Of a stretch of DNA of 64,000 nt, positions 38,631 through 46,661 are shown piece by piece. Each line of letters opens with the position of its first letter. Positions within the stretch are counted from its first letter, which is position 1. The translations under genes and the position numbers were made by a program. The DNA lies in NCBI GenBank assembly GCA_016714465.1, contig JADKDT010000018.1:1-64000 (forward strand), written 5' to 3'. This DNA comes from Candidatus Brachythrix odensensis. Lineage in GTDB: Bacteria > Chloroflexota > Anaerolineae > J036 > Brachytrichaceae. A model generated the notes under the pieces. The model worked only from the letters and a program-made list of their open reading frames with translations, made no database searches and was not told the DNA's origin.

Positions 38631-38650
38631 GGATGTATTCGTTACCCACC

Positions 38651-39802
38651 ATGAGAGAAGCCGTCATCGTCGAAGCCGTCCGCACGCCCATCGGAAAACG
38701 GAACGGGCGCTTGAGCCAGTGGCACCCGATTGATTTGCTCGCCCATGCGTTGGCCGAGCTCGTCCGCCGGGCTGGAATTGATCCGGCCATGGTCGATGAT
38801 GTCATCGCCGGCTGCTACAGCCAGATCGGCGAGCAAAGCATGAACATCGGCCGGAACGCCGCGCTGGCGGCGGGCTTCCCCGAGAGCGTGCCTGGGACCA
38901 CCGTCGACCGCCAGTGCGGGAGCAGCCAGCAAGCGATCCATTTCGCCGCCCAGGGGGTGATGAGCGGAGCCTATGACGTCGTCGTCGCCTGCGGGGTTGA
39001 GAGCATGAGCCGGGTAGCGATGGGGTCCAGCACGGTGGGCCCCGGGCAGCCGGTCAGCCCGCGCCTGGTTGCGCGCTACACGGGCGGGCTCATCGGTCAG
39101 GGCCTGAGCGCCGAGGCCGTCGCCACAAAGTGGTCGCTGACCCGGCCCGAGGTCGACGCCTTCAGCCTCAAGAGTCACCAACGGGCGGCTCGCGCCACCG
39201 ACGCAGGGCACTTTGCGCATGAAATTGTGCCCGTGCCGGTCGGTCCGGATGGCGCGCAGGTGACGGTCGATGAGGGCATCCGCCGCGATACCAGCCTCGA
39301 GAAGCTGGCCAGCCTCAAAACGCCCTTTCAGTCGGATGGGCTGATAACCGCCGGCAACGCCTCGCAGATCAGCGACGGCGCGGCCGCCGTGATGATCATG
39401 GCCCGCGACGTCGCCGAGCGGCTGGGTCTGCGCCCGCGCGCGCGCTTCACCGCCTTCGCCGTGTGCGGGGATGACCCCATCCTGATGCTGACCGCCCCGA
39501 TCCCGGCCACCCGCCGTGTCCTGAGCAAGGCCGGCCTGGCGCTACAGGACATCGATCGGATCGAAATCAACGAGGCCTTTGCCAGTGTGGTGCTGGCCTG
39601 GCAGCGTGAGCTCGGCGCTGACCTGGACCGGGTCAACGTCAACGGTGGCGCAATCGCGCTCGGCCATCCACTCGGCTGCTCTGGCGCGCGGCTGATGACA
39701 ACCTTGCTACACGAACTCGAGCGCTGCGGCGGGCGCTACGGCCTGCAAACCATGTGCGAATATGGCGGCATGGCCAATGCCACGCTGATTGAACGGATCT
39801 AG
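38651..39802 (+). CDS. Acetyl-CoA acetyltransferase (thiolase family)
   Basis: 383 residues. Thiolytic cleavage or condensation of acyl-CoA. Cys89 in VDRQCGSSQQAIHFAAQG is the nucleophile, VACGVESMSRV and INEAFASVVLAWQREL follow, and GHPLGCSGARLMTTLLHELE and TMCEYGGMANAT supply the His and second Cys. The usual CxGxG is here CEYGG. Close to FadA/FadI-type degradative thiolases. ATG 38651 fits the family N-terminus (MREAVIVEAVRTPIGK). An upstream ATG at 38633 directly abuts GGAGGG. Confidence 0.93.
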   Translation: MREAVIVEAVRTPIGKRNGRLSQWHPIDLLAHALAELVRRAGIDPAMVDDVIAGCYSQIGEQSMNIGRNAALAAGFPESVPGTTVDRQCGSSQQAIHFAAQGVMSGAYDVVVACGVESMSRVAMGSSTVGPGQPVSPRLVARYTGGLIGQGLSAEAVATKWSLTRPEVDAFSLKSHQRAARATDAGHFAHEIVPVPVGPDGAQVTVDEGIRRDTSLEKLASLKTPFQSDGLITAGNASQISDGAAAVMIMARDVAERLGLRPRARFTAFAVCGDDPILMLTAPIPATRRVLSKAGLALQDIDRIEINEAFASVVLAWQRELGADLDRVNVNGGAIALGHPLGCSGARLMTTLLHELERCGGRYGLQTMCEYGGMANATLIERI

Positions 39803-39820
39803 TATTCATCGAAGACTCCG

Positions 39821-39867
39821 GGCGAGATCACCCTCCCCGCGCGAAGCGCGGGGAGGGTGATCTCGCC
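39821..39867. repeat. GNA-triloop hairpin, 22+3+22
   Basis: A perfect 22-bp stem (39821-39842 with 39846-39867), loop GAA. The arm begins GGCGAGATC and ends CCCCGCGC, like those at 2986 and 13049, but the middle is ACCCT instead of ACAAT or GCAAT, with matching changes in the other arm. Confidence 0.9.
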
Positions 39868-39911
39868 AGATGTCTTGGGTGGCCTCCAGGCAAACGAACA
39901 AAGGACACACC

Positions 39912-40679
39912 ATGAAAATTGAGAACAACGCCTTCATCGTCACGGGCGGTGGCTCGGGCCTGGGCGCGGCGACCGCCCGGATGATCGTCGGTGCCGGCGG
40001 TTATGCCGTCCTGGCCGAGGTCAATCCCGCCGCGGCCGGGGCTGTCGTCGCCGAGCTGGGCGATCGGGCGCTCTTCGTCCGGACCGATGTCACCGACGAG
40101 GCGAGTGCCGAGGCCTGCATCAAGGCGGCATTGGGGATGCCTGGCCCATTCCGCGGGCTGGTCAATTGCGCCGGGATCGCCATCGCCGAGCTCGCCTTGC
40201 GTAAGGGCATGCCGCACAGCCTGGCCAGCTATTCGCGGGTCATTGCGGTGAACCTGATTGGGACCTTCAACATGATCCGCCTCGCCGCGGCGGCCATGGC
40301 CAGCCAGGCGCCAGAGCCAGCGGGCGAGCGGGGGGTGATTGTGAGCACAGCTTCGGTCGCCGCCTTTGACGGCCAGATCGGCCAGGCGGCATATGCGGCC
40401 TCCAAGGGCGGGGTGGCGGCCATGACCCTGCCGCTGGCCCGCGAGTATGCCCGTTACGGCATTCGGGTGCTCGCGATTGCACCGGGGGTTTTCCGCACCC
40501 CGATGCTGGCCGGACTGCCCGAGCCCGCCCAACTCTCCCTCGCCCAGCAAGTGCCGTTCCCCCAGCGTCTGGGCGACCCGGCCGAATACGCGGCCCTTGT
40601 CCGGCACATGTTCGAGAACGGCTACCTCAATGGCGAGGTCGTGCGGCTGGATGGCGCGATTCGCATGGCTCCCAGATAA
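39912..40679 (+). CDS. Short-chain dehydrogenase, 3-hydroxyacyl-CoA dehydrogenase type 2 (HSD10-like)
   Basis: 255 residues. NAD-dependent oxidation of a 3-hydroxyacyl-CoA, likely acting before the neighbouring thiolase. It shows FIVTGGGSGLGAATARMIV, NCAGIAIAELALRKG, VSTASVAAFDGQIGQAAYAA followed by SKGG (YxxxK), RVLAIAPGVFRTPM and GYLNGEVVRLDGAIRM, all typical of the HSD17B10 group, which degrades branched short acyl-CoA such as those from isoleucine. Start is MKIENNAF; the in-frame upstream start lies in the hairpin flank. Confidence 0.9.
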   Translation: MKIENNAFIVTGGGSGLGAATARMIVGAGGYAVLAEVNPAAAGAVVAELGDRALFVRTDVTDEASAEACIKAALGMPGPFRGLVNCAGIAIAELALRKGMPHSLASYSRVIAVNLIGTFNMIRLAAAAMASQAPEPAGERGVIVSTASVAAFDGQIGQAAYAASKGGVAAMTLPLAREYARYGIRVLAIAPGVFRTPMLAGLPEPAQLSLAQQVPFPQRLGDPAEYAALVRHMFENGYLNGEVVRLDGAIRMAPR

Positions 40680-40730
40680 GTTCCGGAATCGACATGCCCC
40701 AGCTCCGCCGGGGCATGTCGATTCCGGAAC
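40680..40730. repeat. GNA-triloop hairpin (loop GGA on minus strand)
   Basis: GTTCCGGAATCGACATGCCC plus C (40680-40700) pairs perfectly with 40710-40730. The inner part adds one mismatch and GC/GC around TCC, which is GGA on the other strand. It lies between convergent stops. Confidence 0.85.
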
Positions 40731-40734
40731 TCAA

Positions 40735-41555
40735 CTAAATGGTTGCCCACACGGTCTGCCACGGCGCGAGGCCGAGCGAGGGGCCATGCACGTTGAAGCG
40801 CACACCGGTGACCTGATCACGAATTGCATTTCGTGTGCCCAGCAGGGCCCGCCAATCTGGACTGACCAGGCGTTCGTCGCCGGTCAGATTGGTAATGCAG
40901 ACGACTCGACCACGCTGGACGCTCATGGGCGTGCCATCTCCGCCGGCGCGTCGCGGATGACGAGCAGCACGCCCGGCCCCGCATCCGGAATCTGACTGGC
41001 GCCGCCCGCGGCAAACCCGGGCAAACCTGCCCTCGCGCGCAAGAGCCGCTCGACCGCAGCGCCCACCCGGGTCTGGCTTGATGGGCCTTCATCCTCATCG
41101 ATTGCCCAACGGTTTACGTCAATTTCGTCGGGGTCGCCATGCAGGCCGCCGACCAGGCTGAGGGGGAGCACGGGCACACCGGGCAATGAAAGAAGGCAAC
41201 CAGCCAGGGCCGCACAGGCGCGTTCGGCCTCCCGTCCGCCAAGTCCGCTGCGCCAGGCTGACGCGGCTGCGGAATCGATGACGAGCCAGGCGCTTGTGCG
41301 GTCAGTTTGTCCGCGGGCCCAGTCGCCAATCACGCGCGCATCGGCGCCGCTGAGCGCGGCTGGAATCGGCGCCACGTTGACGCGCCCGGGCGGCTCGACC
41401 AGCGCCATGTGCCGCGCGACGGACGCGCGTTCCTCCGGCGTGGCATCGGTCAGCCACAGTCCCGCAACGCGCCCCGTCAGCCGCGCGACGGCGAACCGGG
41501 CCAGCGCCTCCGGCCCGCCGCGCAGGCGCGCGGTACGGGCGAGGACATCCGTCAC
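40735..41555 (-). pseudogene. GH13_18 (sucrose-phosphorylase-like) C-terminal remnant with unrelated N-terminus, frameshifted
   Basis: The second half matches the end of sucrose/glucosylglycerol phosphorylases by eye: CLLSLPGVPVLPLSLVGGLH, IDVNRWAIDEDE, VGAAVERLLRARAGLPGFA, then after a frameshift near 40925 GRVVCITNLTGDERLV and LGLAPWQTVWATI. The first 115 residues (TDVLARTARLRGGPEALARF onward) do not show the catalytic barrel, so the enzyme should be inactive as a glycosidase. GTG 41555 overlaps the Gfo/Idh stop (GTGA). Either a decayed gene or a domain reused for another purpose. The match is from memory of the family and is moderate. Confidence 0.5.
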
Positions 41556-42622
41556 AGCCGGATTTCGGCGCCTTCGCGCTGGCTCCGATACACCGCGTCC
41601 AGGAGGGTGATGACTTGCAGCGACTGCTCGGCTGGGACCGGCGATGGCGCGCCGTCCAGAATCGCCTTGGCAAAGTCGAGGCACTCCTGGGCATGCGGCT
41701 TTCGCTCCTGGCGCGCAATCTGGAGGGTCGACTTGTAGTGTTGCATCGTTTCGTTGTTCGAGGATAGAATCTCGTTGGCCGGCCAGGCCGCCCCGGCCCG
41801 CTCGCCATACAGCCACATCCGCATGTCCTCGGCCGAGCCGGCCGCAACATCATGGTGGAGCATCCAGCTCACTTCCAGGATCAGGGTCGCGCCATTATCA
41901 AAGCGCACGAAGGCGGTGGCCAGTTCCTCGACATCGATCTCGGCCGGGATGCGTGGATTCTCGCCCCAGGCTGTAAACGCGCCCGGCTGGCGGGCCAGGA
42001 CGGTTCGGGTCGAGCCGCTGACGGACACGGGCTTCGGATGCCCCATCATCCACAACGTCAAATCAAGGATATGCACCCCAATGTCGACCGTGACCCCGCC
42101 GCCCGAAAGCGCCTGCTGAATGAAGCCGGGCCGGGTGGGCAGAAAATTGCGTCGCAGCATCCAGCTTCGGGCATGATAGATCGGGCCAAGCGCGCCGGCG
42201 TCGATTTCTGCTTTGAGCGCTCGGGCATGGCCGGTGAAGCGAAAGTGCTGGGCGGTCATCAGCATCTTGCCGCTCGCGTCGCGGGCGGCGATCATCTGGC
42301 GGATCTCGTCGGGCGTGGGGGCGAGCGGTTTCTCGCACAGCACGTGCTTGCCGGCCCTGAGCGCGGCGATGGCAATCGGGGCGTGGGCGCGGTTCGGCAC
42401 GCAAATGTCGACGGCGTCAATGCTCTTGTCCGCCAGGATATCGTCCAGGTTTGTCGCCAGGCGGGTGACGCCGTACTTCTCGCCCCAGCCCTGCAGGGTG
42501 GGGGTGTGGGCGTCGTAGCCGGCGACGACCTGGGCATAGGGCGAATCGATCCACCCGGGCATGTGGGCGTGGACGATCCCGCCCGTTCCGATCACGGCGA
42601 TATTGAGCTTGGGGTTGTTCAT
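41552..42622 (-). CDS. Gfo/Idh/MocA-family oxidoreductase
   Basis: 356 residues. NAD(P)-dependent sugar or cyclitol dehydrogenase. Rossmann start LNIAVIGTGGIVHAHMPGW, AVDICVPNRAHAPIAIAALR, the EKP motif in HVLCEKPLAPTPDEI, then AQHFRFTGHARALK and GGGVTVDIGVHILDLTLWMM with the catalytic Asp/His. Start MNNPKLN at 42622. It precedes the GH13_18-like remnant with a 4-nt overlap, suggesting sugar metabolism. Substrate unknown. Confidence 0.9.
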   Translation of the reverse strand: MNNPKLNIAVIGTGGIVHAHMPGWIDSPYAQVVAGYDAHTPTLQGWGEKYGVTRLATNLDDILADKSIDAVDICVPNRAHAPIAIAALRAGKHVLCEKPLAPTPDEIRQMIAARDASGKMLMTAQHFRFTGHARALKAEIDAGALGPIYHARSWMLRRNFLPTRPGFIQQALSGGGVTVDIGVHILDLTLWMMGHPKPVSVSGSTRTVLARQPGAFTAWGENPRIPAEIDVEELATAFVRFDNGATLILEVSWMLHHDVAAGSAEDMRMWLYGERAGAAWPANEILSSNNETMQHYKSTLQIARQERKPHAQECLDFAKAILDGAPSPVPAEQSLQVITLLDAVYRSQREGAEIRL

Positions 42623-42736
42623 TGTGTCACTTATTGGCGTTGGGCCAAACATCAGTCTGGCATGCGGTTTCGCGAAGAAGGAGACCCCCTTCTTCTTCCC
42701 CTTTCTTCTGTCAGGAAAAGTATGCAGTCAGGCGTG

Positions 42737-43711
42737 TTACGCTGCGGCGTACATCATCTCCATCACCGTGTCGCGCTCGGCGCACTCGGCGGCGGAAACG
42801 AAATTCTGAGTGGAGGCGCTGCCCTGCAGCCAGTCAAGGAAGAGGTCGAAGCCCGCAGGCTGCGCGAGCGGCAGCGCCGTCCACGCCGCAGTACCGGTGG
42901 CGCCGGTAATATGCTGGCTCCTGAAGAACAGTTCCTTGTTGATGACAACGGCATGCCCGGCCGTGCCGCTGATCTCGGTCGTGACCGGGTTGGCCAGATC
43001 GACCCAGCCCGCGCCCAGGGTCGCCGCTACGCCGCTCTCGAAGTGAAGCAGGCCTTCACCGTATTCGTCGATGTCACCGAAGCGGCCGGTGGCGGACCCC
43101 AATACGGCGGCTGCCGACTCGACCGGCCCCAGCCACCACAACAGCAGATCGAGGGCGTGCGCGCCCAGATCGCCAAAGGCGCCGACCCCGGCCTGGCCCC
43201 GATCGGCCATCCAGCGCCAGTCGGTGTCGAAGTAGCCGGCGAACAGGCCGGCGTGGCAATTGCTCTGGCGCACCCGGGTGATCCGGCCAAAGCTGCCGTC
43301 CTGGATACGGGCCTTGAGAAACGTGTTGACTGGCGCGCCGCGCATGAAGAAGCCGGTCTGGAAAGGGATACCCGCGGCGGCGATCGCCTGAGCCATCCCG
43401 GTCGAGTCCGCGCCATCCATGCCAAGGGGTTTCTCAACAAAGACGGGCTTGCCCGCGGCCGCGACGGCGCTCACCAGGGGAGTATGCAAAACGGTCTCGG
43501 AGCACACAATCACGGCGTCCACGGACGGATCGTTCAGCGCTTCAGCCGGGTCGGCGATGGACTGGGCGCCCATCTCGGCCGCCCATTTGGCGCGCCGGTC
43601 GGGGATGTGATCCCAGACGTGGCTGATGGCGAGGCCCTCACGCTCGCGAAAGCGTTTCATGAAGCCGGGGACGTGGATGTGCGAGGCGCCAAGCAGGGCG
43701 ATGGATTTCAT
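42737..43711 (-). CDS. Gfo/Idh/MocA-family oxidoreductase
   Basis: 324 residues from MKSIALLGASHIHVPGFMKR at 43711. Shows DAVIVCSETVLHTPLVSAV, FVEKPLGMDGAD and GAFGDLGAHALDLLLWWLGP. The N-terminal GASHIHVPG departs from the classic GxGxxG. TATCCT lies 7 nt before the ATG, so the mRNA may be leaderless. A longer in-frame start would fall inside the CACAAAG repeat and is rejected. Distinct from the neighbouring dehydrogenase and the one at 57026. Confidence 0.87.
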   Translation of the reverse strand: MKSIALLGASHIHVPGFMKRFREREGLAISHVWDHIPDRRAKWAAEMGAQSIADPAEALNDPSVDAVIVCSETVLHTPLVSAVAAAGKPVFVEKPLGMDGADSTGMAQAIAAAGIPFQTGFFMRGAPVNTFLKARIQDGSFGRITRVRQSNCHAGLFAGYFDTDWRWMADRGQAGVGAFGDLGAHALDLLLWWLGPVESAAAVLGSATGRFGDIDEYGEGLLHFESGVAATLGAGWVDLANPVTTEISGTAGHAVVINKELFFRSQHITGATGTAAWTALPLAQPAGFDLFLDWLQGSASTQNFVSAAECAERDTVMEMMYAAA

Positions 43712-43742
43712 GGGGCCAAGGATAACGCGTGGCTGCGCCAGG

Positions 43743-43815
43743 TTTTCACCACAAAGACACAAAGGCACAAAGGAAATACTGGCTTCTTGGTGTCTTTGTG
43801 CCTTTGTGGTGAAAA
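43743..43815. repeat. CACAAAG-type inverted repeat
   Basis: The left arm TTTTCACCACAAAGACACAA AGG... (43743-43772) pairs imperfectly with 43786-43815. The unit CACAAAG repeats three times per arm. The right arm is identical over 33 nt to 13143-13175. It lies after the fdhA stop and may terminate that operon. Confidence 0.88.
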
Positions 43816-43854
43816 GCTGAGGTAGTCAAGCATTGCGCCTGGGGAAGAGTGGAT

Positions 43855-45996
43855 TCAGCGCCGTCCCCGCTTGGACGGCCGCGCCGCTTCCTGCAGTGGC
43901 TCGACCCGCACCGCGCAGGCCTTGTACTCGGGAATCTTGGCCCGCGGGTCGACGTCATCGAGGGTGAGCAGGTTGGCCGCCGCCTCGACAAAATGAAACG
44001 GGATGAAGACGACACCAGCAATGGTCTTGTCGGTCACTTTTGCGCGCAGGGTGATCGTGCCGCGCCGGGAGGACACTCGGACGGGCTGCCCATCCGCCAC
44101 GCCGGTTGTCGCGGCATCTACCGGGTTGAGCTCCATTAGCGCCTCGGGAAACAACTCATCCAGGCGGCTGTTTCGGGTGATTGAGCCGCCATGCCAATGC
44201 TCGAGCACCCGTCCGGTAGTCAGGATTAGTGGGTAGGTCTCGTCCGTTGGCTCGACCGCCGGGATGTACTCGAGCGGCCGGAATAGTCCGCGCCCGCGCG
44301 GGAACGCGTCGGCAAACAGAAACGGGGTGCCGGGGTGGGAGGTGTCATCGACCGGGGTCTGCAGTCCTTCGCCTTCCAGCCGTTCGTAGTGGATGCCGGC
44401 ATAGTCAGGCAGCACCTGGGCGATCTCGGCCATCACCTCGGCTGGGTGGGCATACGCCCAACCCGCCGTTGGCCGGCCAAGGCGTGCCTCGATCCGCAGG
44501 GCGAGATCGCACACGATGGTCCAGTCGGCCCGCGCATTCCCGCGCAGCGGAATGGCCCGGCGCACCCGCTGGACGCGCCGATCGGTGTTGGTGAAGGTTC
44601 CGACCTTCTCGGCGAACGAGGCCGCGGGCAGAAAGACATCCGCGAAGGCGGCCGTCTCGTTCATGAACAGATCCTGGGCGACCAGAAATTCGAGCTGCTC
44701 AAACTGATGCCGGGCGTGATTGAGGTTGGGCTCGGACATCATCGGGTTCTCGCCCATGACGTACAACCCGCGCACCGTCGCGCCGATCGCGCCCACGATC
44801 TCGGTCGTCGACAATCCGCGAGCGCGGTTGAGCCCGCCCGGCTCAACATTCCAGGCCCGGTCAAACATCTGGGCGACCGCCTCGTCGGTCACCGACTGGT
44901 AACCCGGGTAATGCCATGGCATCGCCCCGCAATCCGAGGCGCCCTGCACGTTATTCTGTCCGCGCAACGGATTGAGCCCAGTTCCCGGCCGCCCGATCTG
45001 GCCGGTCATCAGGGCCAGGTGGATGAGCGAGGCGGCATTGTCGGTGCCATGGGTGTGCTCGGGGATGCCAAGCGCCCAATAGATGGACGCATTCGCCGCG
45101 CCGGCGTACATCCGGGCCGCCTCGACAATCAAGCGGCGATCAACGCCCGACACGGACTCGGCATACTCCGGGGTGAACGGCCCGAGCGAGGCCAGGAATT
45201 CGGCATACCCTTCGGTTCGGGCCTGGATGAAACCGTTGTTGGCCAGGCCGTCGCGGGCAATGACGTGGGCGATGGCGCTGAAGACCGGCACGTCTGTGCC
45301 GGGGCGCAGCGGCAGCCATAGCGCGGCGTAGTCGACCATCTCAATCCGGCGGGGATCGATGACGATAAGCTTCGCCCCGCGCTTGCGCACCGCCGCCTTC
45401 ATCTGCAGGGCGATGATGGGATGCGTTTCGGCGGTGTTTGATCCGGTCACGATGAAGACATCGCTCAGCGCGACTTCGGCCGCAGTGTTCGACATCGCCG
45501 CCGAGCCCAGCGCGTCCATCAGGGCGACGACCGAGCCGGCGTGGCACAACCGGGTGCAATGGTCGATGTTGTTGGTCCGAAACAGCGCGCGGAAGAGTTT
45601 CTGCAGGAGATAGTTGTCTTCGTTGGTCGCCTTGGCGCACGAGAAAGCCGCCAGCCCGTCCGGTCCGTGCTTGGCATAGATTCCGGTCAGCCGATCAGTG
45701 ACAAGCTCGAGCGCCTCGTCCCAGGTTGCCTCACGCCAGGCTGCCCGATCGAAGGCCTGGGTCCGCCCGCCGGGCGTTTGGGGCTGGCGCCGGATCAGGG
45801 GCGTCGTCACCCGTTTGCGGTGATGTATAAAGTCGGTCCCAAAGCGGCCCTTGACGCACAAGTTGCCGTGATTGACCACCGCGTCGCTCGGCGAGGTGAC
45901 CTGATAAATCGCGTCGTCCTTGATATGCAACTGCAGCTTGCAACCCACCCCGCAGAAGGGGCAGGTCGTCGTGGTGATTCGATCGGGGGTAACCAT
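43855..45996 (-). CDS. fdhA: NAD-linked formate dehydrogenase, molybdopterin catalytic subunit
   Basis: 713 residues, cytoplasmic. It has a 4Fe-4S site (Cys12, Cys15, Cys19, Cys47 in TCPFCGVGCK and NLCVKGRFG) and a molybdo-bis-MGD domain with IDHCTRLCHAGSV, where Cys151-His152 are the expected Mo ligand and catalytic His. Cysteine replaces the selenocysteine of many homologues. FIVTGSNTAETHPII, GLNPLRGQNNVQGASDCG, LYVMGENPMMSEPN and LILTTGRVLEHWHGGS complete the family pattern. With the two upstream genes it forms a soluble NAD-reducing complex. The start is MVTPDRI at 45996. Confidence 0.93.
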   Translation of the reverse strand: MVTPDRITTTTCPFCGVGCKLQLHIKDDAIYQVTSPSDAVVNHGNLCVKGRFGTDFIHHRKRVTTPLIRRQPQTPGGRTQAFDRAAWREATWDEALELVTDRLTGIYAKHGPDGLAAFSCAKATNEDNYLLQKLFRALFRTNNIDHCTRLCHAGSVVALMDALGSAAMSNTAAEVALSDVFIVTGSNTAETHPIIALQMKAAVRKRGAKLIVIDPRRIEMVDYAALWLPLRPGTDVPVFSAIAHVIARDGLANNGFIQARTEGYAEFLASLGPFTPEYAESVSGVDRRLIVEAARMYAGAANASIYWALGIPEHTHGTDNAASLIHLALMTGQIGRPGTGLNPLRGQNNVQGASDCGAMPWHYPGYQSVTDEAVAQMFDRAWNVEPGGLNRARGLSTTEIVGAIGATVRGLYVMGENPMMSEPNLNHARHQFEQLEFLVAQDLFMNETAAFADVFLPAASFAEKVGTFTNTDRRVQRVRRAIPLRGNARADWTIVCDLALRIEARLGRPTAGWAYAHPAEVMAEIAQVLPDYAGIHYERLEGEGLQTPVDDTSHPGTPFLFADAFPRGRGLFRPLEYIPAVEPTDETYPLILTTGRVLEHWHGGSITRNSRLDELFPEALMELNPVDAATTGVADGQPVRVSSRRGTITLRAKVTDKTIAGVVFIPFHFVEAAANLLTLDDVDPRAKIPEYKACAVRVEPLQEAARPSKRGRR

Positions 45997-46004
45997 GTTC
46001 GGGA

Positions 46005-46661
46005 TCAGGCCGCCGGGCCGTCGGGATGCTCCAGCTCCCACGCGCGCAGGGGTTTAAGCGCGCCGCTCGGACACACGCCGACGCATTGGCCGCAGAACAC
46101 GCAGGTGGTCTCGGGCAGGGGTTTGCCAAAGAATGTGGCGATTTGGGTGTCGAACCCGCGCCCGTCGAAGTTGATGGCAAAAGCGTACTGGGCGTCCTCG
46201 GCGCACACCTGCACGCAGCGCCAGCACAGGATGCACTTGGCGTAGTCGCGGACGAACATCGGGTTGTCGGCGACGACAGGCGGACGGCGTTCGCGCCCGC
46301 CGGCGAAGCGGGCAATGTCGGCCCCGGTCTCGGCGATCTGGGCCAGCGCATCCGGGGTCTCGCTCAGGTCGGTCGAGGCGGCCAGCATCTCGAGTACGGT
46401 CCTTCGGGCCCGGGTGATGCGCGGGCTCTCGGTCGTGATCGTCATGCCTTCCACGGCTCGGGTCACGCAGGCAGCCTGGAGCAGGCGCGCGCCCGTGGCT
46501 TCGACCACGCACATCCGGCACAAGCCGTTGGGCGCGCAGCGCGGGTCATAGCACAACGTTGGTATGTCTATCCCAATCGCGCCCGCGGCATCGAGCACTG
46601 TCGCGCCCCGGGTGGTTTCGACAGTCAGCCTGTTGATCGTCAGATGGACGGTCTCAGTCAT
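46005..46661 (-). CDS. Iron-sulfur subunit, HoxU / NuoG N-terminal-like
   Basis: 218 residues of electron-transfer modules: an N-terminal 2Fe-2S ferredoxin fold (Cys37, Cys48, Cys51, Cys65 in TLCYDPRC, GLCRMCVVE and AACVT), a His-type cluster region and a C-terminal pair of 4Fe-4S sites (CILCWRCVQVC and CVFCGQCVGVCPSG). It links the flavin subunit to the formate-oxidising subunit. Its ATG overlaps the NuoEF-like stop by 8 nt and fdhA follows after 8 bp. Confidence 0.9.
   Translation of the reverse strand: MTETVHLTINRLTVETTRGATVLDAAGAIGIDIPTLCYDPRCAPNGLCRMCVVEATGARLLQAACVTRAVEGMTITTESPRITRARRTVLEMLAASTDLSETPDALAQIAETGADIARFAGGRERRPPVVADNPMFVRDYAKCILCWRCVQVCAEDAQYAFAINFDGRGFDTQIATFFGKPLPETTCVFCGQCVGVCPSGALKPLRAWELEHPDGPAA

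Noticed and set aside
42674..42695. GAAGAAGG/CCTTCTTC 8-bp hairpin between two Gfo/Idh genes
   Set aside because: Short, weak, and followed by no T-tract in the direction of the upstream gene. Not enough for a terminator call.
43711..43768. Upstream in-frame start (MPLCLCGEN) for the second Gfo/Idh gene
   Set aside because: These codons are the CACAAAG repeat; the family N-terminus begins at MKSIALLG.
45540..45560. Selenocysteine in formate dehydrogenase
   Set aside because: The Mo-ligand position is encoded as Cys (RLCHA) and no in-frame TGA is present in the catalytic subunit.
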